Origin: Myxococcus stipitatus DSM 14675
GTDB lineage: Bacteria; Myxococcota; Myxococcia; Myxococcales; Myxococcaceae
Length of the DNA stretch: 64,000 nt
Direction of reading: 5' to 3'
NCBI RefSeq assembly: GCF_000331735.1
Contig: NC_020126.1
Span: 4,402,001-4,466,000 of the forward strand
A model generated the notes under the pieces. It made no database searches, was not told the DNA's origin, and saw only the letters and a list, made by a program, of their open reading frames with translations. This document shows, in pieces, positions 28,142 through 36,627 of the stretch (the stretch's first letter is position 1; the number at the start of each line of letters is the position of its first letter). A program made the position numbers and the translations under genes.

Positions 28142-28846
28142 TCAGCGTCCGCCGAGCAAGGTCGGAAGGGCCTCGGGGTGCGTGAAGTCCGGGAACGCCG
28201 CATGTGCGCCGGCTTCCAGCAGGGCCTCGGCCTTGTAGGTACCGGTGCCCACGCCGATGCACTCCGCGCCAATGCCCAGGGCCGCGGCGACATCCATGGG
28301 CGTGTCGCCGATGATGACCACGCGGCACTCCTCGCGAGGGACTCCCAGTGTCGCCGCGCCAGCCTCGGCGCCTCGGCGAATCAGCTCCACGCGGTTCTCG
28401 TGGTCGCAGCCGAAGCCTCCGAAGGAGAACTGGTCATGGATGGCCACGCGCTCGAGCTTCACTCGAGCTCCCGCGCGGATGTTGCCGGTGCCCAGACCCA
28501 CGGCGAAGCCTTCGCGTTTGCGTGCCTCGATGACGGCCTCGCGAATGCCGGGGAAGACGATGTAGCGCTGCTCGTCGACCTTGCGGACCTCATCCGTGAG
28601 GTGGGCGAGATAGGCGGCGATGCCCGCGTCGATGGCCGCTTCCGAGTCCTCGACGCCGATGACGCGGAGGGCCTTACGGACGATGGCCCGGTCCGTCATG
28701 CCGGACATGTGGAAGGAGTTGCAGGCGTCGCGGCGTCCGTGGAGCTGCTCGAAGGCCAGGTCCATGGCGCGGCGGCCCGCGCCGCCGGTGGTGATGAGGG
28801 TGCCGTCGATATCGAACAGGAGGACCGTGGGGCGCATGGCCCCCAT
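28142..28846 (-). CDS. HAD-superfamily hydrolase (phosphatase-like)
   Basis: 234 aa from ATG at 28846; an in-frame ATG at 28837 (MRPTVLLF) is an equally plausible start. Motif I is LLFDIDGTLITTGGAG (nucleophile and acid Asp), followed by a helical cap with GMTDRAIVRKALRVIGV, motif II-like LGTGNIRAGARVKLERV, and motif III/IV EECRVVIIGDTPMDVAAALG. The layout is that of phosphoglycolate phosphatase/beta-phosphoglucomutase-type HADs; substrate not predictable. It lies 77 bp before the unknown gene at 26635-28065 and 50 bp after the HEAT-repeat gene. Confidence 0.9.
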   Translation of the reverse strand: MGAMRPTVLLFDIDGTLITTGGAGRRAMDLAFEQLHGRRDACNSFHMSGMTDRAIVRKALRVIGVEDSEAAIDAGIAAYLAHLTDEVRKVDEQRYIVFPGIREAVIEARKREGFAVGLGTGNIRAGARVKLERVAIHDQFSFGGFGCDHENRVELIRRGAEAGAATLGVPREECRVVIIGDTPMDVAAALGIGAECIGVGTGTYKAEALLEAGAHAAFPDFTHPEALPTLLGGR

Positions 28847-28896
28847 CTAACGGAAGCCTTCGGCCGACGCGAGTCCCGAGTCGCGCCCGCGGGGGC

Positions 28897-29544
28897 TCAA
28901 GGCTCGGCGAGGGTGAGCCCCCGTTGGAGGGCCTCGCGCACGAGGGGGCGTTCCTCCACGGGGAGTCGCTCCTCGAGGACCTGTCGAGCCTGCTGTCCTC
29001 CCAGTCGCCCGAGCGTCAGGGCCACGGCTTCGCGCACCGGGTCCTCACGGTCCGCGAGCCGGGCGGCGAGGAGTCCAATGGCCTCGACCCCCATGCACTG
29101 CGCGAGTGCCTGTGCGGCGCTGACCCGAACATCGGCGGGAGCGTGTGTATCGTCGAGGACTTCCTGGATGGAGCGGGCGCCTTGAGTGGGGTCCACCAGG
29201 GCCAGCGAGGCAATGGCCCGGGAGCGCCGTGACGGGACGCTGGAGTTGTCCGTGACGACGGCGCTCAGGATGGGCACGGCTTGAGTCCCGAGCCGTCGCC
29301 ACTGCTCCTCGCGGATGGGGCCCTGGGCCGCATCGAGCAGGGCCAGTACCTGGGCCCGCAGCTCGCCCGGGGGTGATGAGAGGGGGGCCGCGGCGGGCTC
29401 CGTGGCGGAACGAGAGAGGGCGAGCGCGGTTCCCCCCGTGGATGTGAAAATCCCGGCCCCGAGCGCCAGGAGCCACCATCCGCGCTGGGACGAGGCACGC
29501 GAACGGCGGGTGCGAGAGGAGGGCGGCGGTGTCGGCATCGACAT
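28897..29544 (-). CDS. HEAT-repeat protein with N-terminal membrane anchor
   Basis: 215 aa. A basic, Pro/Ser/Arg-rich N-terminus precedes one hydrophobic segment (~22-43, WWLLALGAGIFTSTGGTALAL), a signal anchor or signal peptide. The mature part is built of ~30-residue helical pairs of HEAT/PBS-lyase type: SVPSRRSRAIASLALVDPTQG, APADVRVSAAQALAQCMGVE, AIGLLAARLADREDPVREAV, ALTLGRLGGQQARQVLEERL. Such repeats make scaffolds for protein contacts. First gene of the minus-strand run leading to hrpB; divergent from the DsrE-like gene. Confidence 0.8.
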   Translation of the reverse strand: MSMPTPPPSSRTRRSRASSQRGWWLLALGAGIFTSTGGTALALSRSATEPAAAPLSSPPGELRAQVLALLDAAQGPIREEQWRRLGTQAVPILSAVVTDNSSVPSRRSRAIASLALVDPTQGARSIQEVLDDTHAPADVRVSAAQALAQCMGVEAIGLLAARLADREDPVREAVALTLGRLGGQQARQVLEERLPVEERPLVREALQRGLTLAEP

Positions 29545-29627
29545 GAGGAACGCCTCTGGCTGGGGGACGTGCCGGGTTATACGCCGGTTGCCCGGGCGAA
29601 CAGGAACCCCGGTATGGTGCTCCGTCG

Positions 29628-30020
29628 ATGGCCGGACGTGTCTTCTTCTTTCTTCAGCACGCGACGTATGAGCCTGCGTTCCAGGCGAGCTCCATGGGCA
29701 TCACCGCCGTGGCGATGGGGGACGAGGTCTATTTCGTCCTGGCCTTCGACGCGTTGCGTGCCTGGGTCGACGGAACCTTCGGCCAGCCGGACGGCGTGCG
29801 GGAGAAGGAAGAGCACGTGAGAGGCGAGGCCCTGGGGTTGCCGCCGCCGGCCCGGATGCTGGAGGAGGCGAGGGCGCTGGGGGCGAAGTTGATCGCCTGC
29901 GACACGACGGTGCGCCTGTGTGGCTTCGAGCCGGAGTCCCTTCAAGGCCCGCTGGATGAGGTGATGGGCCTCGCCTCACTGTGGCGGCTCACTCAAGGAG
30001 CCCGCATGCTGACGCTGTAG
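29628..30020 (+). CDS. DsrE/DsrF-like family protein
   Basis: 130 aa, single DsrE-type alpha/beta domain: GRVFFFLQHATYEPAFQASS, MGITAVAMGDEVYFVLAFDA, MLEEARALGAKLIACDTTVR, LCGFEPESLQGPLDEVMGLA. The position of the sulfurtransferase Cys in DsrE is plausibly the Cys of IACDTTVRLCG, where peroxiredoxin-like DsrE proteins also keep a CxxxxxxC pattern. Function in this organism unknown; related proteins take part in sulfur relay or act as peroxiredoxin-like subunits. It stands alone, 84 bp from the divergent HEAT gene and 243 bp before cglB. Confidence 0.8.
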   Translation: MAGRVFFFLQHATYEPAFQASSMGITAVAMGDEVYFVLAFDALRAWVDGTFGQPDGVREKEEHVRGEALGLPPPARMLEEARALGAKLIACDTTVRLCGFEPESLQGPLDEVMGLASLWRLTQGARMLTL

Positions 30021-30128
30021 GTCGCCGCCAGACATGCCGGGCCCGCGATGTCGCGCACGCCACACCCAGTGTGCGCCTGTCGGGAGTCTGGCATCGGTCC
30101 CTGCTGTAACCTCGCAGTACCAGTCGAA

Positions 30129-30161
30129 CCTGAGGCCCCCCTTCTTGAGGCTGTAGCCTCA
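30129..30161 (+). promoter_or_regulatory. Alternative hairpins in the cglB upstream region
   Basis: TGAGGCT (30146-30152) pairs with AGCCTCA (30155-30161) as a tight hairpin; the same right arm could instead pair with an upstream CTGAGGC (30130-30136). Two mutually exclusive pairings about 100 nt before cglB may influence transcription or mRNA stability; no T-run follows, so it is not an intrinsic terminator. Confidence 0.3.
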
Positions 30162-30263
30162 GAGGGGAGTCACGCGTTACTCTGCCCCTGAGCCGTCCCC
30201 GTAGAACTCCGGCCGCGCGGAGCTCCGCGTCCCCCCACGAGAAGCAGAAGGAATTCATTGCCT

Positions 30264-31541
30264 ATGCGCGCCAAGTTGCCCCTCCTGAGCGCTCTTGTTC
30301 TCGGCGCCCTCTCGGGTGTCGTCGCCACGGGTTGTCAGTCCTACGACTTCGAACCGGTGGAGCCGCTCGCCATCGCGCAGACAACCGTCGAGGAGACCAT
30401 CACCGCCCTCGCGAGCAAGCCCAACGTCATGATGTTGGTGGACGTCTCGGGCTCGATGACCCTCCCCGTGAACCCCTCGCTTCCGTCGTGCAAGGTTTCG
30501 GATGGGGCTGGCGGGACGACGAATTGTGGTGGTGAGCTGCCGTGCCCCACGGCGACGTGCCCCACGCGCTGGACGGAGCTTCAGGCCGCGGTCCCCGGGT
30601 TCCTCACGAAGACGGGCCAGTACGTCCGTTTTGGCCTCACGACGTATCCCGAGTCGAAGAGCGATTTGGGCGCCGAGGCCTGCAACGCCTCCACGTCGCT
30701 GTCGATTCGAAAGGACCTGCCGACGGCGGAGGATGACTCCTCGCTGCGGGCTCACGCCAACAGCATCACCGAGCTCATCCAGGGCATCCCCAACGCGGGC
30801 ACCGGGCGTCCGCTGGGTGGCACCCCGACGAGCGGCAGTCTCCGGTTCTTGGGGAACCAGCCGAGCATGCAGGACGAGGACCGCAAGCGGTTCGTCATCC
30901 TCCTGACCGACGGTCTGCCCAACTGCAATGCGAGCAACGAGTACTCCGGCAAGGAGAACCCCCTTCAGTGCAAGTGCACCATCGCGGGGAGCCTCTGCAC
31001 GACGAGCGCCACCTACGAGCGCCGAGGCTGCCTCGACACGAACGCCTCCGTGGCGGCGGTGAGCGAACTGAAGGCCAAGGGCGTCACGACCATCGTCATC
31101 GGCTTTGGCGCGGAGACGGCGTCGGGGGATGGCCCGGCGGTGCTCCAGGCGATGGCGGCGGCGGGTGGCTTTGCTCGCTCGTGCACGGATGACCCGACGG
31201 CCTGTGGCCCCAGCGATACCTGCAACAGGGTGACGGGCCTCTGCGGCCGCAGCTTCTATCAGGCGGCCAACCAGGCGGAGCTCTCCGCCGCGCTGGAGCT
31301 CATCAGCAAGGACTTCATCAACCCGGAGCCGTGCCTGATTCGCCTGAAGGGGCCGCAGCTTCCGTCGGACCCCAAGCTCATCGTCGTGTACGTCGAGGGT
31401 GAGCGCACGGTGGCCAGTGATGCGACCTGGGAGCTGACGCCGGACGGCGTGCGCTTCAATGGCGCGACCTGCGACCGGATCAAGAACTCGCGCCCCGAAG
31501 CGCCGGTCAATATCGAGATTCGCGCCATCCGGCTGCGCTAG
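30264..31541 (+). CDS. cglB: Adventurous gliding motility adhesin lipoprotein CglB
   Basis: 425 aa from ATG at 30264 (an in-frame TTG at 30258 has AGAAGGA at better spacing and remains possible). The N-terminus MRAKLPLLSALVLGA...ATGC is a lipoprotein signal with acylated Cys24. The sequence then follows what I know of Myxococcus xanthus CglB: YDFEPVEPLAIAQTTVEETI, a von Willebrand A domain with MIDAS motif DVSGS (Asp60, Ser62, Ser64), RFVILLTDGLPNCN, TIVIGFGAETASGDG, and a Cys-rich body (17 Cys by my count). CglB is an outer-membrane adhesin that links the gliding machinery to the substratum at focal adhesions and can be transferred between cells. Here it is the first gene before a RimK-like ligase, a DsbD-N-like protein and rlmB, but a promoter-like element separates it from them. 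Confidence 0.9.
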   Translation: MRAKLPLLSALVLGALSGVVATGCQSYDFEPVEPLAIAQTTVEETITALASKPNVMMLVDVSGSMTLPVNPSLPSCKVSDGAGGTTNCGGELPCPTATCPTRWTELQAAVPGFLTKTGQYVRFGLTTYPESKSDLGAEACNASTSLSIRKDLPTAEDDSSLRAHANSITELIQGIPNAGTGRPLGGTPTSGSLRFLGNQPSMQDEDRKRFVILLTDGLPNCNASNEYSGKENPLQCKCTIAGSLCTTSATYERRGCLDTNASVAAVSELKAKGVTTIVIGFGAETASGDGPAVLQAMAAAGGFARSCTDDPTACGPSDTCNRVTGLCGRSFYQAANQAELSAALELISKDFINPEPCLIRLKGPQLPSDPKLIVVYVEGERTVASDATWELTPDGVRFNGATCDRIKNSRPEAPVNIEIRAIRLR

Positions 31542-31560
31542 GCCGCTGGGCGGGGGCGGC

Positions 31561-31589
31561 TTTACCCGGAAGGGTGTGGGGATTATAGG
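31561..31589 (+). promoter_or_regulatory. Possible promoter of the RimK-like gene
   Basis: TTTACC (31561-31566), 17-nt spacer, TATAGG (31584-31589). It would start transcription near 31596, about 27 nt before the ATG at 31623, separating this gene from cglB. Confidence 0.4.
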
Positions 31590-31622
31590 TCCCCCGCCGC
31601 GGTCCGGCCGCCGTCCCCACCC

Positions 31623-32627
31623 ATGAAAGTCACGCTCCTCTCGCGCTCCGCTTCCATTCCGTCCACTCGACGCCTTGTCGAGGCGGGGCGTGCTCGAGGT
31701 CACCGGATGCGGGTGCTCAACCCGCTCCGAGTGCAGATGCACCTGGATGGGAGTGGGCGCGCGACGCTCTACTACGACCGCAAGAAGCTGGCGCCCACCG
31801 ACGTGGTGTTGCCGCGGATTGCGCAGTCCATCAGCACCTACGGCCTGGCGGTGGTGAACCAGTTCGTGCTGAGCGGGGTTCCGCTCGTCAACCACGCCCA
31901 GGCCATTGCCCAGTCGCGCAGCAAGATGCGCTCGCTGCAGTTGTTGTCGGCCCATGGCATCGCCATCCCCGCGACGGTGATGGCGCGGGATGCCGCACAC
32001 CTCAAGGAGATGGTGGGCCTGGTGGGCGGGGTGCCCGTGCTGGTGAAGCTCCTCCAGGGGCAGGAGAAGCATGGGGTGATGGTGTGTGAGAGCCTCCAGT
32101 CACTGGAGGCCGCGCTCGAGGCGGTCCTGGGCCTGGGCCACAACCTCGTGATGCAGGAGTACGTGAAGAGCACGAGCCAGGACGTGCGGGTGCTCGTCGT
32201 GGGAGGCAAGGCGGTGGCCGCGGTGCGCCGCCGACCGAGGCCCGGAAGGCTTGCTCACACGCTCATCAAGGGCGCGCGCCTGGAGGCGATGGAGCTGTCG
32301 CCCGGCCAGCGAGCCACCGCGGAGAAGGCCACGCGACTGGTGGGACTGGAAGTGGCGGCGGTGGACCTGCTGGACGTGGAGGGGCACTCGAAGGTCTTCG
32401 AGGTGAATAGCTCCCCCGCGTTGCCGGAGATGGAGGCCGCGACGGGCCTGGACCTGGCCACCCCCATCATCCTTCGGGCCGAGGAACTCGTGGCGGGAGC
32501 GGAGCCCGTGTCGATTCCGGACCTCATTCCCCCTCAGCCTCTTCCCGACGCCATCCTGCCGCCGTCCCCCGCGCCTCGTGGAAAGCGTGCGAGCCGCACG
32601 TCCAACCGAGGGCCTGGGGGGACATGA
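31623..32627 (+). CDS. RimK-like ATP-grasp ligase
   Basis: 334 aa. ATP-grasp enzymes of the RimK group ligate glutamate or other amino acids to carboxylates of proteins, cofactors or peptides through an acyl phosphate. The order matches RimK: N-terminal MKVTLLSRSASIPSTRRLVE, PTDVVLPRIAQSISTYGLAV, VNHAQAIAQSRSKMRSLQLL, PVLVKLLQGQEKHGVMVCES (ATP-grasp loop), NLVMQEYVKSTSQDVRVLVV, VAAVRRRPRPGRLAHTLIKG, and KVFEVNSSPALPEMEAATG with the metal-binding Glu/Asn. The C-terminal ~50 residues are Pro-rich and basic and not part of the fold. Substrate unknown: ribosomal protein S6, coenzyme or poly-glutamate modification are options. No ribosome-binding site stands out. Confidence 0.88.
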   Translation: MKVTLLSRSASIPSTRRLVEAGRARGHRMRVLNPLRVQMHLDGSGRATLYYDRKKLAPTDVVLPRIAQSISTYGLAVVNQFVLSGVPLVNHAQAIAQSRSKMRSLQLLSAHGIAIPATVMARDAAHLKEMVGLVGGVPVLVKLLQGQEKHGVMVCESLQSLEAALEAVLGLGHNLVMQEYVKSTSQDVRVLVVGGKAVAAVRRRPRPGRLAHTLIKGARLEAMELSPGQRATAEKATRLVGLEVAAVDLLDVEGHSKVFEVNSSPALPEMEAATGLDLATPIILRAEELVAGAEPVSIPDLIPPQPLPDAILPPSPAPRGKRASRTSNRGPGGT

Positions 32628-32691
32628 AGAGAAAGCCGACTCTTGCGTCGCAGGCGTGATACGCACCACCCGTTTCCAGGAGACTTCGCCC

Positions 32692-33141
32692 ATGACGAAC
32701 TTCCGAAAGCTCACTTCCGTTGCGGCCTTGCTGGTGGCCAGTGTCTGGACGGCCCCGGTGTTCGCCGATGAGGTGGACCCCGCGAGCCTCTATGACGTGT
32801 CCACGGAGGGCTCCTCCTCGCAGGTCAAGGCGGGGGAGAAGGGCGTGTTCGTTGTGTCCGTCAAGACGAAGTCCGGCGCGCACGTCTCCGAGGAGGCCCC
32901 GCTGAAGCTGGACGTGAAGGCCTCGCACGTCTCGGTGGCGAAGGAGAAGCTGGGTCGCGAGGACTCGGTGTCGAAGAAGGCCGCGGGGCAGCAGTTCGTG
33001 GACCCCCGCTTCGAGGTCCCGTTCTCCGCGGCGGCGGCTGGCAAGGGCTCGGTGGATGCCAAGCTCGTCTTCTTCATCTGCACGGAGAAGATCTGCGCCC
33101 GCCAGCAGAAGACCCTCTCCGTTCCCGTCGAGGTTCTCTAG
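32692..33141 (+). CDS. Secreted protein resembling the DsbD N-terminal domain
   Basis: 149 aa from ATG at 32692 with CAGGAGA upstream. Signal peptide ~1-26 (cleavage after PVFA). The mature domain is beta-rich and ends with LVFFICTEKICARQQKTLSVPVEV, where the CxxxxC pair and final strand recall the periplasmic DsbD-alpha / disulfide-corrector domain (PF11412-like), which also places two Cys near its end. I infer a thiol-redox or metal-related periplasmic role; no other Dsb gene is adjacent. It follows the RimK-like gene by 64 bp and precedes rlmB by only 5 bp, so it is probably co-transcribed with rlmB. Confidence 0.7.
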   Translation: MTNFRKLTSVAALLVASVWTAPVFADEVDPASLYDVSTEGSSSQVKAGEKGVFVVSVKTKSGAHVSEEAPLKLDVKASHVSVAKEKLGREDSVSKKAAGQQFVDPRFEVPFSAAAAGKGSVDAKLVFFICTEKICARQQKTLSVPVEVL

Positions 33142-33146
33142 TTCCC

Positions 33147-33953
33147 ATGAGTGAGCGTCCCTCTCGAGGTGGTCGTGGCGAGCGCGAAGGTGGAGATTCC
33201 TCCTTGCGCCACGTCTTTGGGGTCAATCCGGTTCTCGAGGCCCTGCGGGCCCGGCCGGATGAGGTGGAGCGGTTGTACGTCGTGGAGGGGCAGCTGGCGG
33301 CCCGGGCCTCGGGCGAGCTGCTGAGCCGGGCCCGGGAGGCCGGCGTCCGGGTGGAGAAGGTGTCCCGCGAGCGCATCGCGGCGATGGCGGACGGAGGCGT
33401 TCACCAGGGTGTGGTGCTGGAGCTTCGGGGCTTCAAGTACGCGGATCTGGAGGACATCCTGGATGCCGCAAAGGCGAGCAAGAAGCCACCGCTCGTGGTG
33501 GTGCTCGACGGAATCCAGGACCCGCACAACCTGGGAGCCATCATCCGGTCCGCCCACGCGCTGGGGGCCCATGGGGTCGTCATCGCCAAGGACCGGGCCG
33601 TTCAGGTGACGGGCACGGTGGCCAAGGCCTCGGCTGGAGCGGTGGAGCACTGCCTGGTCGCGCGTGTCGTCAACATCTCCCGTGCCCTGGAGGAACTGAA
33701 GGAGGCGGGGCTTTGGGTGGCGGCCGCGGACGTAGGGGCAACGGAGCCCATGTGGAGTGCTCGGCTGGACGGTCCACTTGCCTTGGTGGTGGGCGCCGAA
33801 GGGCCGGGTGTGCGGGAGGGGGTCCTCAAGCACTGCGACCATCGCCTGCGGATTCCCATGACGGGTCAGGTCGGTTCACTCAATGCGTCCGTTTCGGCCG
33901 GCGTTCTGCTATATGAGGTCGCCCGGCAGCGCGGGAGCCCTTCCCGTTCGTAG
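33147..33953 (+). CDS. rlmB: 23S rRNA (guanosine-2'-O)-methyltransferase, TrmH/RlmB family
   Basis: 268 aa. SPOUT-class RNA methyltransferase; RlmB methylates the ribose of G2251 in the 23S rRNA P-loop. A disordered ~20-residue basic start leads to the substrate-binding domain (HVFGVNPVLEALRARPDEVERLYVVEG, VEKVSRERIAAMADGGVHQG) and the SPOUT fold with its three motifs: LDGIQDPHNLGAIIRSAHAL, LVVGAEGPGVREG, and IPMTGQVGSLNASVSAGVLLYE. Assignment to RlmB over other TrmH-type enzymes rests on the N-terminal domain and is good but not absolute. It precedes the tRNA-tuf block. Confidence 0.92.
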   Translation: MSERPSRGGRGEREGGDSSLRHVFGVNPVLEALRARPDEVERLYVVEGQLAARASGELLSRAREAGVRVEKVSRERIAAMADGGVHQGVVLELRGFKYADLEDILDAAKASKKPPLVVVLDGIQDPHNLGAIIRSAHALGAHGVVIAKDRAVQVTGTVAKASAGAVEHCLVARVVNISRALEELKEAGLWVAAADVGATEPMWSARLDGPLALVVGAEGPGVREGVLKHCDHRLRIPMTGQVGSLNASVSAGVLLYEVARQRGSPSRS

Positions 33954-33976
33954 GTCGGCACCTGGGATCAATGTCC

Positions 33977-34005
33977 TTGACTTGGGTGATGGGTACTTCT
34001 AAAAG
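33977..34005 (+). promoter_or_regulatory. Strong promoter of the tRNA-tuf unit
   Basis: TTGACT (33977-33982), 17-nt spacer, TAAAAG (34000-34005), followed by the GC-rich discriminator GGCGCGCC. This is the layout of growth-rate and ppGpp-controlled stable-RNA promoters. Predicted start near 34012, about 75 nt before tRNA-Thr. Confidence 0.7.
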
Positions 34006-34086
34006 GGCGCGCCTCGCACATCGGCGCCGGGCGGTTGACGGTTCCGGTGGAGGTGGGGTAGGGCGGTGGGTAGGAGCCGGATGAGT

Positions 34087-34159
34087 GCCGGTGTAGCTCA
34101 GTCGGTAGAGCAACTGATTTGTAATCAGTAGGTCGCGGGTTCAAGTCCCGCCGCCGGCC
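34087..34159 (+). tRNA. tRNA-Thr (TGT)
   Basis: 73 nt. Acceptor GCCGGTG with CGCCGGC, D-arm GCTCAGTCGGTAGAGC, anticodon stem ACTGA/TCAGT around loop TTTGTAA (anticodon TGT), T-arm GCGGGTTCAAGTCCCGC. The 3' end reads GGC-CAAG, so CCA is not encoded and the discriminator is read as C instead of the usual A or T. First tRNA of the cluster. Confidence 0.93.
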
Positions 34160-34238
34160 AAGCAGGACGGGGCCGCGGATAAGGGCCCGAGACGAGCAGT
34201 AACGGGGTGGGGTAGTAAGCAGTTGCTGTGAAAATTCC

Positions 34239-34322
34239 GGAGGGATACCCAAGCGGCCAAAGGGAGCAGACTGTAAATCTGCCGGCTCTACGCCTTCGAT
34301 GGTTCGAATCCATCTCCCTCCA
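34239..34322 (+). tRNA. tRNA-Tyr (GTA)
   Basis: 84 nt class II tRNA with the long variable arm. Acceptor GGAGGGA with TCCCTCC, anticodon loop CTGTAAA (GTA), T-arm GATGGTTCGAATCCATC, discriminator A. CCA not encoded. Confidence 0.96.
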
Positions 34323-34329
34323 CTCGGCA

Positions 34330-34407
<78 letters not shown>

Positions 34408-34433
34408 AACGTTGTAGTTCATAGTATCGCCAA

Positions 34434-34509
34434 GCCCTGATAGCTCAGTTGGCAGAGCGCATCCTTGGTAAGGATGAGGTCACCAGTTCAATCCTGGTTC
34501 AGGGCTCCA
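34434..34509 (+). tRNA. tRNA-Thr (GGT)
   Basis: Acceptor GCCCTGA with TCAGGGC, anticodon stem ATCCT/AGGAT with loop TGGTA (anticodon GGT), T-arm CCAGTTCAATCCTGG, discriminator T, encoded CCA at 34507-34509. It ends 17 nt before the tuf ATG, so tuf is expressed from the processed tRNA transcript. The gene order Thr-Tyr-Gly-Thr-tuf is the same as around E. coli tufB. Confidence 0.96.
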
Positions 34510-34526
34510 TTTTTTAGAGGAGTGTC

Positions 34527-35717
<1,191 letters not shown>

Positions 35718-35725
35718 TTCGCCTG

Positions 35726-35795
35726 GGAGGCACTCAAGCCTCCTGGCCCCAAACACCGGATTTCGAGGGGAAGGTGCCTTCTGGTAACCTTCCCC
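35726..35795 (+). terminator. Two hairpins between tuf and rpmG (attenuator-like)
   Basis: GGAGGC (35726-35731) pairs with GCCTCC (35738-35743) 9 bp after the tuf stop. GGGGAAGGT (35767-35775) pairs with ACCTTCCCC (35787-35795), a 9-bp stem followed by TTCC. The second may partly end the tuf transcript or act as an RNA-processing site before rpmG. Confidence 0.5.
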
Positions 35796-35818
35796 TTCCG
35801 TGTCTGATGAGGTAGGCC

Positions 35819-35983
35819 ATGCCGAAGGGCAATCGTTCCATCATTTCGCTCGAGTGCACGGTGTGCAAGGAGCGGAACTACACGACCACGAAGAACAAGC
35901 GGAAGAGCCAGGACAAGCTCGAGTTGAGCAAGTTCTGCTCGCGGTGCCGCAAGCACACGGACCACAAGGAAGGTAAGGTCTAG
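35819..35983 (+). CDS. rpmG: Ribosomal protein bL33 (zinc-binding type)
   Basis: 54 aa: [54 protein letters not shown]. The four Cys (13, 16, 40, 43) form the zinc ribbon of the C+ form of L33. GATGAGGTAG precedes the ATG at 35819. It lies between tuf and tRNA-Trp-secE, the normal place for rpmG in many bacteria. Confidence 0.96.
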   Translation: MPKGNRSIISLECTVCKERNYTTTKNKRKSQDKLELSKFCSRCRKHTDHKEGKV

Positions 35984-36006
35984 GTCGGTAGTTCCTGAGA
36001 GTTCTT

Positions 36007-36082
36007 AGGCCAGTAGCTCCAACGGTAGAGCAGCGGTCTCCAAATCCGCGTGTTGGGGGTTCGAATCCCTCCTGGCCTGCCA
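36007..36082 (+). tRNA. tRNA-Trp (CCA)
   Basis: Acceptor AGGCCAG with CTGGCCT, D-arm GCTCCAACGGTAGAGC, anticodon loop with CCA, T-arm GGGGGTTCGAATCCCTC, discriminator G, encoded CCA at 36080-36082. It sits between rpmG and secE, as in many bacteria. Confidence 0.96.
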
Positions 36083-36101
36083 AGTCTCAGTAGGAGCGGG
36101 G

Positions 36102-36127
36102 CCCCCGGTACCTGGAGGTACCGGGGG
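36102..36127 (+). terminator. Very stable hairpin between tRNA-Trp and secE
   Basis: CCCCCGGTACCT (36102-36113) pairs perfectly with AGGTACCGGGGG (36116-36127), followed by TTCCTGTGTTT. It is an intrinsic terminator or attenuator separating the tRNA-tuf transcript from secE-nusG; the U-run is imperfect, so partial read-through is likely. Confidence 0.7.
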
Positions 36128-36183
36128 TTCCTGTGTTTCCGCAGTTCGTGAAATTTCGCATCCGCTTTACCTCGTGAGGCATC

Positions 36184-36627
36184 ATGGCGACGGCATCAGA
36201 GGCCAGCCAGCAGGCTAACCGCTCGGCGATGGATCCGAAGCGGCTCGTTGTCATCTTCTACCTCCTCGCCGCCATTGTCCTGGCGCTGTTCCTGGAGCGC
36301 GTCTTCGGGATGCTCTGGGCCAGCTTCGGATGGCCGGACGGCGTCCTCATCGAGGGCTCGGACTGGAAGGTCTCCACCCTGGTGGGCTACGTGTCCGCGG
36401 TGGGGCTTGCGCTGTTGGGCTACTTCCATCCGAAGACGCACACGCTCTCCCTGGAAGTGGCCTCCGAGCTGATGAAGGTGTCCTGGCCTACCTGGCCGGA
36501 GACCCGGACGTCGACCATGGCCGTGGTCGTCGCCTCGCTCGTCGCCGCGGTGCTCCTCTTCTGCATTGACTCCGCCGCGTACAAATTGATGGTGGATTGG
36601 CTGCCCGCTCTGTGGGGGAAGCTGTAA
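36184..36627 (+). CDS. secE: Preprotein translocase subunit SecE
   Basis: 147 aa, the three-helix long form like E. coli SecE. SecE clamps the SecY channel. TM helices lie at ~20-44 ([20 protein letters not shown]), ~62-80 ([18 protein letters not shown]) and ~108-128 ([18 protein letters not shown]); between TM2 and TM3 is the conserved amphipathic helix and hinge [20 protein letters not shown]. The stop overlaps the nusG start by one base (TAATG), a coupled pair. Confidence 0.96.
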   Translation: MATASEASQQANRSAMDPKRLVVIFYLLAAIVLALFLERVFGMLWASFGWPDGVLIEGSDWKVSTLVGYVSAVGLALLGYFHPKTHTLSLEVASELMKVSWPTWPETRTSTMAVVVASLVAAVLLFCIDSAAYKLMVDWLPALWGKL

